From Sutterella seckii (GTDB lineage Bacteria > Pseudomonadota > Gammaproteobacteria > Burkholderiales > Burkholderiaceae_F): 64,000 bases of DNA. A program made the position numbers and the translations under genes. The notes beneath the pieces are model-generated. The model was not told the DNA's origin. It ran no database searches and was given only the letters and a program-made list of their open reading frames with translations. The stretch is from the NCBI RefSeq assembly GCF_009183815.1, contig NZ_WEHX01000004.1, positions 1-64,000 on the forward strand, given 5' to 3'. Of this stretch, positions 25,464-33,472 are shown in pieces (within the stretch, counting starts at the first letter, position 1; every line of letters begins with the position of its first letter).

Positions 25464-25523
25464 TATACTCAGAGTGCGCCCCGGCGTTCGGGATTGAATC
25501 CGGCGCCGGGGCGCATTTTTCTC
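25464..25523 (+). terminator. Intrinsic terminator after the oxidoreductase operon, within the narX-like leader
   Basis: GCGCCCCGGCG (25476-25486) and CGCCGGGGCGC (25504-25514) form an 11-bp stem followed by ATTTTTCTC. A -10-like TATACT at 25464-25469 lies just before the stem, and the kinase start is only 18 bp after the T-run. Unless the kinase has a promoter inside the hairpin, transcripts starting at TATACT must pass the terminator, so it may also act as an attenuator. Confidence 0.8.
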
Positions 25524-25541
25524 TCCTTCGGGGCGCCTGAA

Positions 25542-27353
25542 ATGACTGAGCCGCAATCCGTTCCTCAAAATCGTTCGCTTTACCGGGAATTCAAGCTTGT
25601 ATTCATCCTGATCACGCTTTGCGTGACTCTGGCTGCAATTCCTGCGGTTGTGCTGACCGAGCTCTCAACCGGTTCTGGCGGCGCCATCAACGTGTCGGGG
25701 AGCCTGCGCATGATGAGCTACAAGCTCACGGTTGCCGTCAGCAATCCCTATGAGACGCATGAAGAGCGCGAGGCCAATACGAGAAGAGCAGTTGAGGAAT
25801 TCTGGGAGCGCCTCACGAGACCCGGACTTCTTTCGAGCGTTCCGAACGACCCTGCAGATCCGATACGGGGCATGTACAACATCGTGGCCGAGCGTTTTGC
25901 TTCCGAGATCCGTCCGCTTGCGCTGAAGGGCATTGACGATGAAGCGGCGCGGCAGCGCTTCATGAGAAAAATCGGCGGCTTTGTGGACGACGTCGACGTC
26001 TTCGTGTTCGCCCTCGAGGAGCGTCTTTCCGGCTTGATGGGATGGCTGAAGGCAATTCTGGTTTTCACGCTTCTCGGGGCGCTCGCCGTGACTTTCGGCT
26101 TGCTGCGCGTGATGAAGTCGCGCATCTTCTCTCCGCTTGAGGAATTGGAGGCGGCGGCGAAAGCGGTGCGTGAAGGGAATTTTGATGTGCGCTCGAAAGC
26201 GGCTGCACACAATTCAGAGATCGGGCGATTCGCGCGCGGCTTCAATTTCATGGTGAGCGAGCTTGATCGGCTCTACGGCTCTCTGGAAGCTGAAGTCGCA
26301 AAAAAGACCGCGGATTTGAATAGACGCAATCAGGGGCTTCAGTTTCTTGCTCAGGCCTCTGAGCAGCTTCTTGTCGACGGGCCGAAATTGCCCGATGCCG
26401 TCGAGAAGGTGCTTGAAGGCGCCGCACAGCTCACGGGCGCCAATGGCGCAGCCTTCTGCGTAAGCGCAGACCCGCAGAAGACATGGGACGACGGAAAGTC
26501 CTGGCGCTTTGCTGAAACGCCGGGCGACAGCCGGGGACGTGAAGGTCATCTGCTTAATATTCCGGCAATCGGCGCCCGGGAGGAGACGCTCGGCATGCTG
26601 AAGATCTGGTTCCCTGAGGAGCCTTCGGCCTGGCAGAGCAACTTCCTCGGCATGACGGCGGCGCTCATAGGCCGGGCAGTGGATGCGTCGCTGCGGACGA
26701 TGGACGACAGGCGCCTCGCAGTGCTCGAGGAACGCTCCACCATCGCGCGCGAGCTCCATGACTCCATCGCTCAGTCGCTTTCCTTCTCCAAGATTCAGCT
26801 TTTAAGGCTGAAGCGCGCCATTGAGGCGGATCCGACGGGAGATGCCGCCCGGGAGGTTCTCATTGAGCTCGACGAAGGCATTTCCACAGCATATCGGCAG
26901 CTGCGCGAGGTTCTGACGGCATTCCGCCTGCAGCTCCAGGGGACGGGTTTCGGCGACGCAGTGAATGCCGCTGTAGACGCGTTCAGAAACCGAACCGGCA
27001 TGCCGGTATCGCTTACCAACACGCTTCTGGGTGTGGAAATTTCCACCAACGACCAGGTGCACTTCATTCAGATTCTGCGCGAAGCCCTCTCCAACATCGA
27101 AAAGCATGCCCGGGCAACGCAGGCGGCAGTACGCATCGAAACGGCCGGTGCCGGCGGCTGCATTCTTACCGTGACGGATAACGGGATCGGGATTCCGGAG
27201 CATGCGGAAAAAGCGCGGCACTTCGGCCTCGGCATCATGAAGGAACGAGCGGAGGCATTAGGCGCCACCATTGAAGTGGTCCGCAGGCCTGAGGGCGGCA
27301 CCGTCGTGCGCGTCGAAAAGAAGCCCGGACTGAAGCCGCAGGCTGCACAATGA
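25542..27353 (+). CDS. NarX/NarQ-type nitrate/nitrite sensor histidine kinase
   Basis: A 603-residue membrane kinase. Transmembrane helix 1 is at about 18-39, followed by the periplasmic P-box at 49-62 (INVSGSLRMMSYKL), the nitrate-binding signature of NarX and NarQ. The second helix is near 167-188, then HAMP (about 189-245), a coiled linker and a GAF-like central region. The HisKA_3 domain has phospho-acceptor H406 (TIARELHDSIAQSLSF) and the ATPase domain ends GLGIMKERAEALGATI. It pairs with the NarL-type regulator 189 bp downstream and faces the nap operon. The start is taken as ATG 25542; an earlier ATG lies inside the terminator hairpin. Confidence 0.9.
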   Translation: MTEPQSVPQNRSLYREFKLVFILITLCVTLAAIPAVVLTELSTGSGGAINVSGSLRMMSYKLTVAVSNPYETHEEREANTRRAVEEFWERLTRPGLLSSVPNDPADPIRGMYNIVAERFASEIRPLALKGIDDEAARQRFMRKIGGFVDDVDVFVFALEERLSGLMGWLKAILVFTLLGALAVTFGLLRVMKSRIFSPLEELEAAAKAVREGNFDVRSKAAAHNSEIGRFARGFNFMVSELDRLYGSLEAEVAKKTADLNRRNQGLQFLAQASEQLLVDGPKLPDAVEKVLEGAAQLTGANGAAFCVSADPQKTWDDGKSWRFAETPGDSRGREGHLLNIPAIGAREETLGMLKIWFPEEPSAWQSNFLGMTAALIGRAVDASLRTMDDRRLAVLEERSTIARELHDSIAQSLSFSKIQLLRLKRAIEADPTGDAAREVLIELDEGISTAYRQLREVLTAFRLQLQGTGFGDAVNAAVDAFRNRTGMPVSLTNTLLGVEISTNDQVHFIQILREALSNIEKHARATQAAVRIETAGAGGCILTVTDNGIGIPEHAEKARHFGLGIMKERAEALGATIEVVRRPEGGTVVRVEKKPGLKPQAAQ

Positions 27354-27542
27354 AGCACAGTCAGAAGAATCTAAGTGCGCAATATCGGATTTGTCCTGAA
27401 GGAGATGAATGCGCAATGGCGCATAGAATCTATGATTGGAGACTGCTCCGGACCGGCAAATATGCCTGTTTACAGCCAATGCCCGTCGGGATGAAGGCTT
27501 TTATGCTCTGTATGTCTCTCTCAGGCTGAAGGAATACGTTTT
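27354..27542 (+). other. Kinase-regulator spacer with a small inverted repeat
   Basis: This 189-bp gap carries ATGCGC (27409-27414) and GCGCAT (27419-27424) around AATG. No strong promoter or terminator is evident. The regulator gene has a weak ribosome-binding tract (CTGAAGGAAT) just before its start region. It could be a leader of a separately transcribed regulator. Confidence 0.3.
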
Positions 27543-28223
27543 ATGAACGCGTCAGAATCAAAAACCGCCGCCGACAAGCACACCGTGCTGGTGGTTGACG
27601 ACCACCCGCTTTTTCGCCGGGGTGTAAGGGAGCTTCTTTCGCTTGACGACACGATTTCGGTCGTGGGCGAGGCCGGAACCCGCGATGAGGCGGTTCTGCT
27701 GGCGAGGCAGCTAGAGCCCGAACTCATCGTGCTCGACCTCAATATGCGCGGCTCGTCAGGGGTGGAAATTCTGACGACGCTCAAGTCGGAAGATCCGTCG
27801 ATGCGGATTGTGATTCTGACCGTGAGCGATTCCGGAGACGACCTCCTAGCCTGCATTCGTGCCGGTGCGGACGGCTATTTCCTGAAGGACATGGAGCCCG
27901 AGCGCTTTCTTGAGAACGTGCATGAAGCTCTCGAAGGCCGCCTCATCGTGGATACGGCGATGGTGAGGTATCTCACGGACATGATTCGCGAGAAGGCTCA
28001 GCCTGAGCCGCCCAATCCCCTCACGGAGCGCGAGGAGGAAGTGCTCGGCTACATCGCGCAGGGGCTGACGAACAAGATGATTGCACGAAAGCTTCAGATC
28101 TCTGACGGCACCGTCAAGGGGCATGTGAAGCATCTCCTCAAGAAGCTCGGCTTCAACAGCCGGGTCGAAGCTGCCGTCTGGGCTGCTCAGCGCGAAGAGC
28201 AGAAAGCAAAGCGGCAGATGTGA
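27543..28223 (+). CDS. NarL/NarP-type response regulator
   Basis: A 226-residue LuxR/NarL-class regulator. The receiver domain has the acidic pair D19-D20, phospho-acceptor D65 (ELIVLDLNMRGSSG) and K in YFLKDMEPE. The C-terminal helix-turn-helix reads PLTEREEEVLGYIAQGLTNKMIARKLQISDGTVKGHVKHLLKKLG, as in NarL and NarP. It is the partner of the kinase upstream. Convergent nap genes are a likely target, but I could not find clear NarL heptamers near napD. Confidence 0.93.
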   Translation: MNASESKTAADKHTVLVVDDHPLFRRGVRELLSLDDTISVVGEAGTRDEAVLLARQLEPELIVLDLNMRGSSGVEILTTLKSEDPSMRIVILTVSDSGDDLLACIRAGADGYFLKDMEPERFLENVHEALEGRLIVDTAMVRYLTDMIREKAQPEPPNPLTEREEEVLGYIAQGLTNKMIARKLQISDGTVKGHVKHLLKKLGFNSRVEAAVWAAQREEQKAKRQM

Positions 28224-28240
28224 CATCTGCCGCTTGTGTG
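28207..28240. terminator. Bidirectional hairpin terminator overlapping the narL-type stop codon
   Basis: AAGCGGCAGATG (28209-28220) and CATCTGCCGCTT (28224-28235) form a perfect 12-bp stem. The three-base loop is the TGA stop of the response regulator. The minus strand, read from napB, continues into CTTTGCTTTCT, a better T-rich tail than the plus strand has. Confidence 0.7.
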
Positions 28241-28254
28241 AGCTCAGGGAGACG

Positions 28255-28590
28255 TTAGTCTTCCGTGGCGTCGTTTGCGTTCACAGGGGCGAGAGGCTTC
28301 GCCTGAGAGCTTTCCGCATGGCAGAGCATGCATTCGAAGCGCTCGCCGGCGAGCTTTCCCGGAGCGGCATAGTGCGAACGGGGGATTTCGCCCTTCTGGC
28401 GCGCACGGTCAGCAGGCTGTTCGCGGTGGCACATGAGGCAGTTGTTCTTGTCGATGGTAATGGGGAGATAGTTCGCCACCGGATGCGGGACCGGGCTCGG
28501 AGCGCCGACAATGGGATTGTCGGCGGCAAGCGCCGGGCCGGCGAGGAGAGCAGCAGAGGCAAATGCGGCAAAAATCGTATGGCGGGTCAT
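28255..28590 (-). CDS. napB: Periplasmic nitrate reductase, dihaem cytochrome c subunit
   Basis: A 111-residue periplasmic electron carrier to NapA. The signal peptide ends near GPALAAD (about residue 23). Two c-type haem sites are present, CLMCH and CMLCH, with histidines placed for bis-His ligation (PHPVANY, RSHYAAPG). It is the last gene of napDAGHB, and its length fits the shorter NapB proteins. Electrons should reach it from the NapGH quinol-oxidising branch because no napC lies in this cluster. Confidence 0.94.
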   Translation of the reverse strand: MTRHTIFAAFASAALLAGPALAADNPIVGAPSPVPHPVANYLPITIDKNNCLMCHREQPADRARQKGEIPRSHYAAPGKLAGERFECMLCHAESSQAKPLAPVNANDATED

Positions 28591-28618
28591 AAGGTTCTCC
28601 AGAAATTTCTAATTCAAT

Positions 28619-29473
28619 TTATGAATGTTTTTTGCTGACAGGCAGGCCGGGGATGCGGAAATGAAGCGCGTCTTCAGGGCAGACCTCAATGCAGCGGCCG
28701 CAGTTGAGGCATTCCCCTGAGGGAATGCGGCCGGTCTGAGCCATATCTTTGAAGCGGATGATCTGCTTTTCCGGGCAGACCCTGAGGCAGTCAGCGCAGC
28801 GCGTGCAGTTTGCGTCGGTGAAGGCAATGGTCACGAGCGGTCTGGGCGACGCTCTGCCTGCAAGGGACCAGAAGGCGCCGAGCGGGCAAAGGTGTCCGCA
28901 CCAGCCGTTGTGCATGAGCCCGAGCTCAAGGGCAAAAACCGCAAGAGCAGCAGAAAGCGCCGAAAGGCCGGTTCCGTAAACAACATCGCGCCAGATGATG
29001 GCCTGAGGGCTTACGGACTCAAATGCTGCTGTTCCGGTTGCGAAGCTCGCCGCGAGGGTGCCTGCAAGCACGGCATAGCGCGCGCTTCTCGACAGACGGA
29101 TGTAGTCGGCCGAAAGGTCGAGCTTTGTCCGGAGCCATTCAGCGGCCTCAACCACAAGGTTCATCGGACAGACCCATCCGCAGAAGGTTCTCGAGCCGAG
29201 AAGGCTGTAGAAGAGCGTGATGAGCGCTGTCCCGATGAGCGTCGTAGCTGTCGGAATAATTCCGGCGAGAAGCCGCTCGAGGAATGCGAGCGGGTCGCCG
29301 AGCGGAATCATTCCGAGAATCTTCGATTGCGAGAGGTCTCCGAGGAGCAGAGGCTTGCCGGCAATTTCCCAGCCCCAACGGGCAGAACCCGCAAAGAGCA
29401 TGAGCACCAGAAGCTCGGTAATGCGTCTTGCGATCGTGAAGCGGTGCCTGCGCAGGAAGGTTTGCTGCGTCAT
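28619..29473 (-). CDS. napH: Membrane ferredoxin-type protein of nitrate reductase
   Basis: A 284-residue polytopic protein with about four to five transmembrane helices. It carries the cytosolic CxxxCP motifs FCGWVCPMNLVVEAAEW and WCGHLCPLGAFWSLAGR, then a C-terminal ferredoxin domain with CTRCADCLRVCP and CLNCGRCIEVCP. NapH accepts electrons from the quinol pool together with NapG. Its ATG overlaps the napG stop (ATGA). In bacteria without NapC it is thought to provide the main route to NapB. Confidence 0.94.
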   Translation of the reverse strand: MTQQTFLRRHRFTIARRITELLVLMLFAGSARWGWEIAGKPLLLGDLSQSKILGMIPLGDPLAFLERLLAGIIPTATTLIGTALITLFYSLLGSRTFCGWVCPMNLVVEAAEWLRTKLDLSADYIRLSRSARYAVLAGTLAASFATGTAAFESVSPQAIIWRDVVYGTGLSALSAALAVFALELGLMHNGWCGHLCPLGAFWSLAGRASPRPLVTIAFTDANCTRCADCLRVCPEKQIIRFKDMAQTGRIPSGECLNCGRCIEVCPEDALHFRIPGLPVSKKHS

Positions 29474-30267
29474 AGCGGGTCCTCGCTGTTGAGGTAGTCC
29501 ATGCCCGGAGCAGTTGCCGGCGCCTTTTCCGCATCGCCTTCAGAAGGCGCGGTGCTGGGCGTCGCAGGCGGCCCTTCGCGGCGCATGTTCTTCGGATCCT
29601 CTTCAGACAACCAGCCGAGACGGTAGTGGCTGCCGATCGTGCCGAGCACGGTCGTGGGATCTGCTACGCGGATAGCCGCTTCATCGGTCGGACATGCCTT
29701 TTCGCAAAGGCCGCACCCTGTGCAGGCATCCGGGTGGATGACGGGCACAAAGACGGCGTGACGCGAAAGACCGCGGGGACGCACTTCAATCGTGAGCGCA
29801 CGGCCGTTTCCCGGACATTCGCGGAAGCAGACCTCGCAGCGCAGCCCCTGCCAGGAGAGGCATGAGTTGGGGTCCACCACCGCGACGCCCATGCGGGCGT
29901 CGCGGATGTCCGTGAGGTCAGGGTCGAGCGCCCCGGTCGGACACGCTTTGACGCAGGGGAGATCCCTGCACATGTAGCAGGGGATCTCCCTCGGCGTGAA
30001 GTAAGGCGTTCCGACGGGGGCAGGAGACCGCATGCCAGCGAGCTTGAGGGTGTCGTAGGGACACGCGCTCACGCACTGGCCGCAGCGCGCACAGGCTGCG
30101 CTGAAGGCTTCTGCAGGAAGCGCCCCGGGCGGTCGGGGCTGCCAGCGGGCAGCGCTCTCGCGCACGGGGATCATCCCGAGCAGAAAGGCTCCTGCCGTCA
30201 TGGCGCATCCCGAGGAAATGACTCCCTCAAGAAGCGCCCGGCGGCTCAGACTTTCCCGGCTTGTCAC
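29470..30267 (-). CDS. napG: Periplasmic ferredoxin-type protein of nitrate reductase
   Basis: A 265-residue Fe-S protein with a twin-arginine-like start (ESLSRRALLEG) and a hydrophobic stretch, indicating export as a folded protein. Four cysteine sets are visible, including CARCGQCVSACP, CYMCRDLPCVKACP, CEVCFRECP and CTGCGLCEKACP, for four 4Fe-4S clusters. Translation begins at GTG 30267, four bases after the napA stop. The C-terminal 40 residues are an acidic Pro/Ala tail. It works with NapH. Confidence 0.93.
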   Translation of the reverse strand: MTSRESLSRRALLEGVISSGCAMTAGAFLLGMIPVRESAARWQPRPPGALPAEAFSAACARCGQCVSACPYDTLKLAGMRSPAPVGTPYFTPREIPCYMCRDLPCVKACPTGALDPDLTDIRDARMGVAVVDPNSCLSWQGLRCEVCFRECPGNGRALTIEVRPRGLSRHAVFVPVIHPDACTGCGLCEKACPTDEAAIRVADPTTVLGTIGSHYRLGWLSEEDPKNMRREGPPATPSTAPSEGDAEKAPATAPGMDYLNSEDPL

Positions 30268-30271
30268 GGCA

Positions 30272-33016
30272 TCAGGCCTTTCTCACGAGGACCGCGGTCT
30301 TCTTGAAGTCCGGTTCCTCGGAAATCGGGTCCGTAGCGTCAATCACGACGGCATTGCACTTCACCTTCTCGTCGAAGAAGGCAAGCCACACGGTGCCGGC
30401 AGGCATGATGTTGCGGACCTGGGTTTCCACAACCGCCTCGCAGGTGCCGTGACGGCTTTCGACATGCGCAAGATCGCCGCGCTTGAGGCCGCGCCTTTCG
30501 GCATCGCCCGGGTTCATGTAGAGGAGCGCCTGCGGAGCTGCGCGGTGCAGTTCCGGCACGCGGCGCGTCATGGAGCCGGTATGCCAGTGCTCGAGAATGC
30601 GGCCCGTGCAGAGCCAGAGGTCGTAGTGACCGTCAGGCTGCTCGACCGGTGCGGCATAGGGACGGAAGAAGATCTTCGCCGTGCCCGCATAAGCCGTCTG
30701 CTTCGGATCCGTAACGTTGTAGAGGTCGCCGGAGGCAACGGGCTTCATGAGCTTGCCGTAGAAGAGGTTGTCTTCCTTCGCATAGGGATCGTATTCAGTA
30801 TTGAAGCGGTAGAGCGTTTCCTTGCCGTTCACGACCGGCCAGATGAGGCCGCGGCACTTCGGGTCCTGATAGGTGTCGAAGTCTGCCAGGTCATGCCCGT
30901 CGCCGAGCGTGAACTGACGGTATTCGTTGAAGAGCGCCTTTTCGGGGAACCACTTGAGGCCGAGCGCGTCGCCCGTATTGTTGAGTTCGGTCTTGTAGAG
31001 CGGATCCGGCCACACGGCTTCGGCGCGCTTGCCCGTCGGAGCAAAGAGCGCATCAAAGAGCGTGGTTTCGGGCTTCAGACCCATGGCTTCAGCCGCTGCA
31101 AGCACGTCGGGGAGCTTGTCGTCCTTCACGCCCTTCACGGGGACGCTCTTCCAGGTTTCGCCGATGGTGAAGCGCTTGGCGAGCTCCATCATCATCCAGA
31201 TGTCGGTGCGCGCTTCGCCCGGGGACTTCACGAGCTGATGCCAGCCCTGCGTGCGGCGTTCGGCATTGCCGTAGAGGCCCCACTTTTCAAAGTGCGCGGC
31301 GGCCGGGAGAATCAGGTCGGCGCAGCGTGCGGAGAAGGTCGGATAAATGTCCGAAACGACCACAAAGGCGTCCGGACGACGGCAGGCCTTGATCCAGTGA
31401 TTGTTGTTCGGAGCCGACTGGATGATGTTGACGACCTGGGTCCAGAGGAAGTCGATCGATTCGTCCTCGACGCCCCTCAGGATCTTCATGAGGGATGCGC
31501 CGACCTTGGGATTGAGCGTGCCGGCAGGAAGATTCCAGATCTTTTCCGTCTTCGCGCGATGCGCCGGATTGGCGACCAGCATATCGGCAGGAAGTCTGTG
31601 GCAGAAGGCGCCCACTTCGCGGGCGGAGCCGCAGGCAGAGGGCTGGCCGGTGAGCGAGAAGGCGCCGTTTCCGGGGAGCGCATGCTTGCCGAGCAGCAGG
31701 TGATAGGCATAGATCTGCTCATTCACCCAGACGCCGCGCTGGTGCTGATTGACGCCCATGCACCAGTAGCTCATGATGTCGCGCTTTTCGTCGCAGATGT
31801 AGTCGGCGAGATCCATGAGCTTCTTCTTGAAGGTGTCGATCGACTCATCGTTGTCGCCCTTGGCGAGCTCCGCCACGAACTCGAGCGTGTAGGGCTCGAC
31901 GCCCTTTTTGAAGTCCTCAAAGGAAATCTTCCAGTGCTTGCCGGCAGTGCCGCCGGAATTCTTCTGCTGGACGACTTCGCCTTCCTTCCTGCCCTGGGCG
32001 ACGGCTTCCCACTTGTCGAGCTTCACGGAGAGCTGACGCGCCATCACGTCCTTTTCGGCCGGGAAGGCGAACTTGTCCGTATTGCGAAGGCCGAAGCCGA
32101 TGTCGGTGACGCCCGCGCAGAAGATGCAGTGCTTTTCAACGTAGGACTGATTGACCTTGCCGCGGCGGATGATCTCGCGAAGGATGAAGTTGAGAATCGC
32201 GAGGTCCGTATTCGGACGGAAGATGATGACGAGGTCGGAGAGGTTCGACGAGCTCGAACGATGCGTCGTGAGCTGAATGATGCGCGTGTTCTTGTCGGTA
32301 AGGCGGCGGTTGGCCATGCGCGACCAGAGCACCGGATGAGCTTCAGCCGGGTTGTTGCCCCAGAGAATGATGGTGTTGGTCTTTTCAATGTCGGCGTAGC
32401 AGTTGGCCGGTTCGTCAACGCCGAAGGTCTGGTAGAAGCCGACCACGGCGGACGCCATGCAGAGGCGCGCATTGGGGTCGATGTTGTTCGAGCGGAAGCC
32501 GCCCTTCATGAGCTTTGAAGCGGTATAGGCTTCCGGAATCGTGTACTGGCCCGAGCCGATGATCGAAATGCCTTCGGGGCCTTTCTTTTCATAGGCTGCA
32601 CGCAGGTGCTTCGCCATTTCGCTGAGAGCCGTTTCCCACGTTACGGGCTCAAAGCGGCCGGATTTGTCGAACTTGCCGTCCTTCATGCGCATCAGGGGCT
32701 GCGTAAGGCGGTCCTTGCCGTACATGATCTTGGCGTTGAAGTAGCCCTTCACGCAGTTGAGGCCGCGGTTCACCGGGGCTTCAGGATCTCCCTTGGTGGC
32801 AACGACGCGGCCGTCGCGCACGCCGACCATCAGGCCGCAGCCGGTGCCGCAGAAGCGGCAGACGGATTTGTGCCAGCTGATGCCCTGGTCGAGCGCATTA
32901 GCGTCGGCAGCCTCTGCGGCAGTGACGGGAATGCCGAGCGAAAGCGCGGCGCTTGCGGCGATGCCCGATTTGAGCACCGTACGGCGATGGAATGTGATTG
33001 GGCGTTCCTGGGTCAT
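30272..33016 (-). CDS. napA: Periplasmic nitrate reductase catalytic subunit
   Basis: A 914-residue molybdoprotein that reduces nitrate to nitrite in the periplasm. It carries a twin-arginine signal (FHRRTVLKSG, RR at 11-12). A 4Fe-4S site follows: C53, C56, C60 in CRFCGTGCGLMVG and C88 in GLNCVKGYF. Molybdopterin domains contain YWCMGVNQHQRGVWVNE, and the Mo-ligand cysteine is in ANARLCMASAVVGF-like DPNARLCMASAV. ATG 33016 is used, with GGGAG seven bases upstream; a TTG two codons earlier is less likely. Preceded by napD, its maturation chaperone. Confidence 0.97.
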   Translation of the reverse strand: MTQERPITFHRRTVLKSGIAASAALSLGIPVTAAEAADANALDQGISWHKSVCRFCGTGCGLMVGVRDGRVVATKGDPEAPVNRGLNCVKGYFNAKIMYGKDRLTQPLMRMKDGKFDKSGRFEPVTWETALSEMAKHLRAAYEKKGPEGISIIGSGQYTIPEAYTASKLMKGGFRSNNIDPNARLCMASAVVGFYQTFGVDEPANCYADIEKTNTIILWGNNPAEAHPVLWSRMANRRLTDKNTRIIQLTTHRSSSSNLSDLVIIFRPNTDLAILNFILREIIRRGKVNQSYVEKHCIFCAGVTDIGFGLRNTDKFAFPAEKDVMARQLSVKLDKWEAVAQGRKEGEVVQQKNSGGTAGKHWKISFEDFKKGVEPYTLEFVAELAKGDNDESIDTFKKKLMDLADYICDEKRDIMSYWCMGVNQHQRGVWVNEQIYAYHLLLGKHALPGNGAFSLTGQPSACGSAREVGAFCHRLPADMLVANPAHRAKTEKIWNLPAGTLNPKVGASLMKILRGVEDESIDFLWTQVVNIIQSAPNNNHWIKACRRPDAFVVVSDIYPTFSARCADLILPAAAHFEKWGLYGNAERRTQGWHQLVKSPGEARTDIWMMMELAKRFTIGETWKSVPVKGVKDDKLPDVLAAAEAMGLKPETTLFDALFAPTGKRAEAVWPDPLYKTELNNTGDALGLKWFPEKALFNEYRQFTLGDGHDLADFDTYQDPKCRGLIWPVVNGKETLYRFNTEYDPYAKEDNLFYGKLMKPVASGDLYNVTDPKQTAYAGTAKIFFRPYAAPVEQPDGHYDLWLCTGRILEHWHTGSMTRRVPELHRAAPQALLYMNPGDAERRGLKRGDLAHVESRHGTCEAVVETQVRNIMPAGTVWLAFFDEKVKCNAVVIDATDPISEEPDFKKTAVLVRKA

Positions 33017-33088
33017 ATGCAATCTCCCTCAGATTGGCTGGATCCGAAAGGTTTCTGAACGCACGGCATCTTTTGCCGGCGGCGCCTT

Positions 33089-33325
33089 TTAAGAGGCGTC
33101 CGGACGATGCTCGATGAGGCTGACGTCAAAGACGTCTGCGAGTTCAGAGACAGTTCGGAAGAGACGGACTTCGTCATCGGTCGTGGCGGCCTCAATGGTG
33201 CAGATGAAGCGGTTTGTAGCCGGATCAGTCTGGTGAGGTTCCACGCCTTCAATGCGGCTGGCTGCTTCGACGGCAGCCTCTAGCCGGCCCGGACGTGCGA
33301 TGACGAGAATGGCGGAATAGTTCAT
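33089..33325 (-). CDS. napD: NapA-specific maturation chaperone
   Basis: A 78-residue ferredoxin-fold chaperone that binds the NapA twin-arginine signal. It opens MNYSAILVIARPGRLEAAVEAASRI, and the two beta-alpha-beta units are readable. Its length fits NapD (about 80-90). It is first in the nap operon, 72 bp before napA. No napF was found. Upstream on the minus strand is a direct repeat described separately. Confidence 0.85.
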   Translation of the reverse strand: MNYSAILVIARPGRLEAAVEAASRIEGVEPHQTDPATNRFICTIEAATTDDEVRLFRTVSELADVFDVSLIEHRPDAS

Positions 33326-33389
33326 GGTCGGGGTCTACGGATAATTCTTTTGTTTACTTTGTGAATTAATCCACTGATTCATTTTCGAC

Positions 33390-33409
33390 CGGTCTAATCC
33401 GTCGGTCTA
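33390..33409 (-). promoter_or_regulatory. Direct repeat upstream of the nap operon
   Basis: CGGTCTA occurs twice (33390-33396 and 33403-33409), 13 bp apart start to start, 65-85 bp before napD. Read on the minus strand it is TAGACCG repeated. It may be an activator site; no known consensus was recognised. Confidence 0.35.
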
Positions 33410-33472
33410 GCTCCCAAAGCGGAGGGTTGGATGAAGCCGAACACCTCCCGAATGGGAGATGCCAGATGCTTT

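Noticed and set aside
27405-27494. Small upstream peptide in the narX-narL gap
   Set aside because: The AAGGAG tract touches its ATG, leaving no spacing, and the sequence resembles nothing known.
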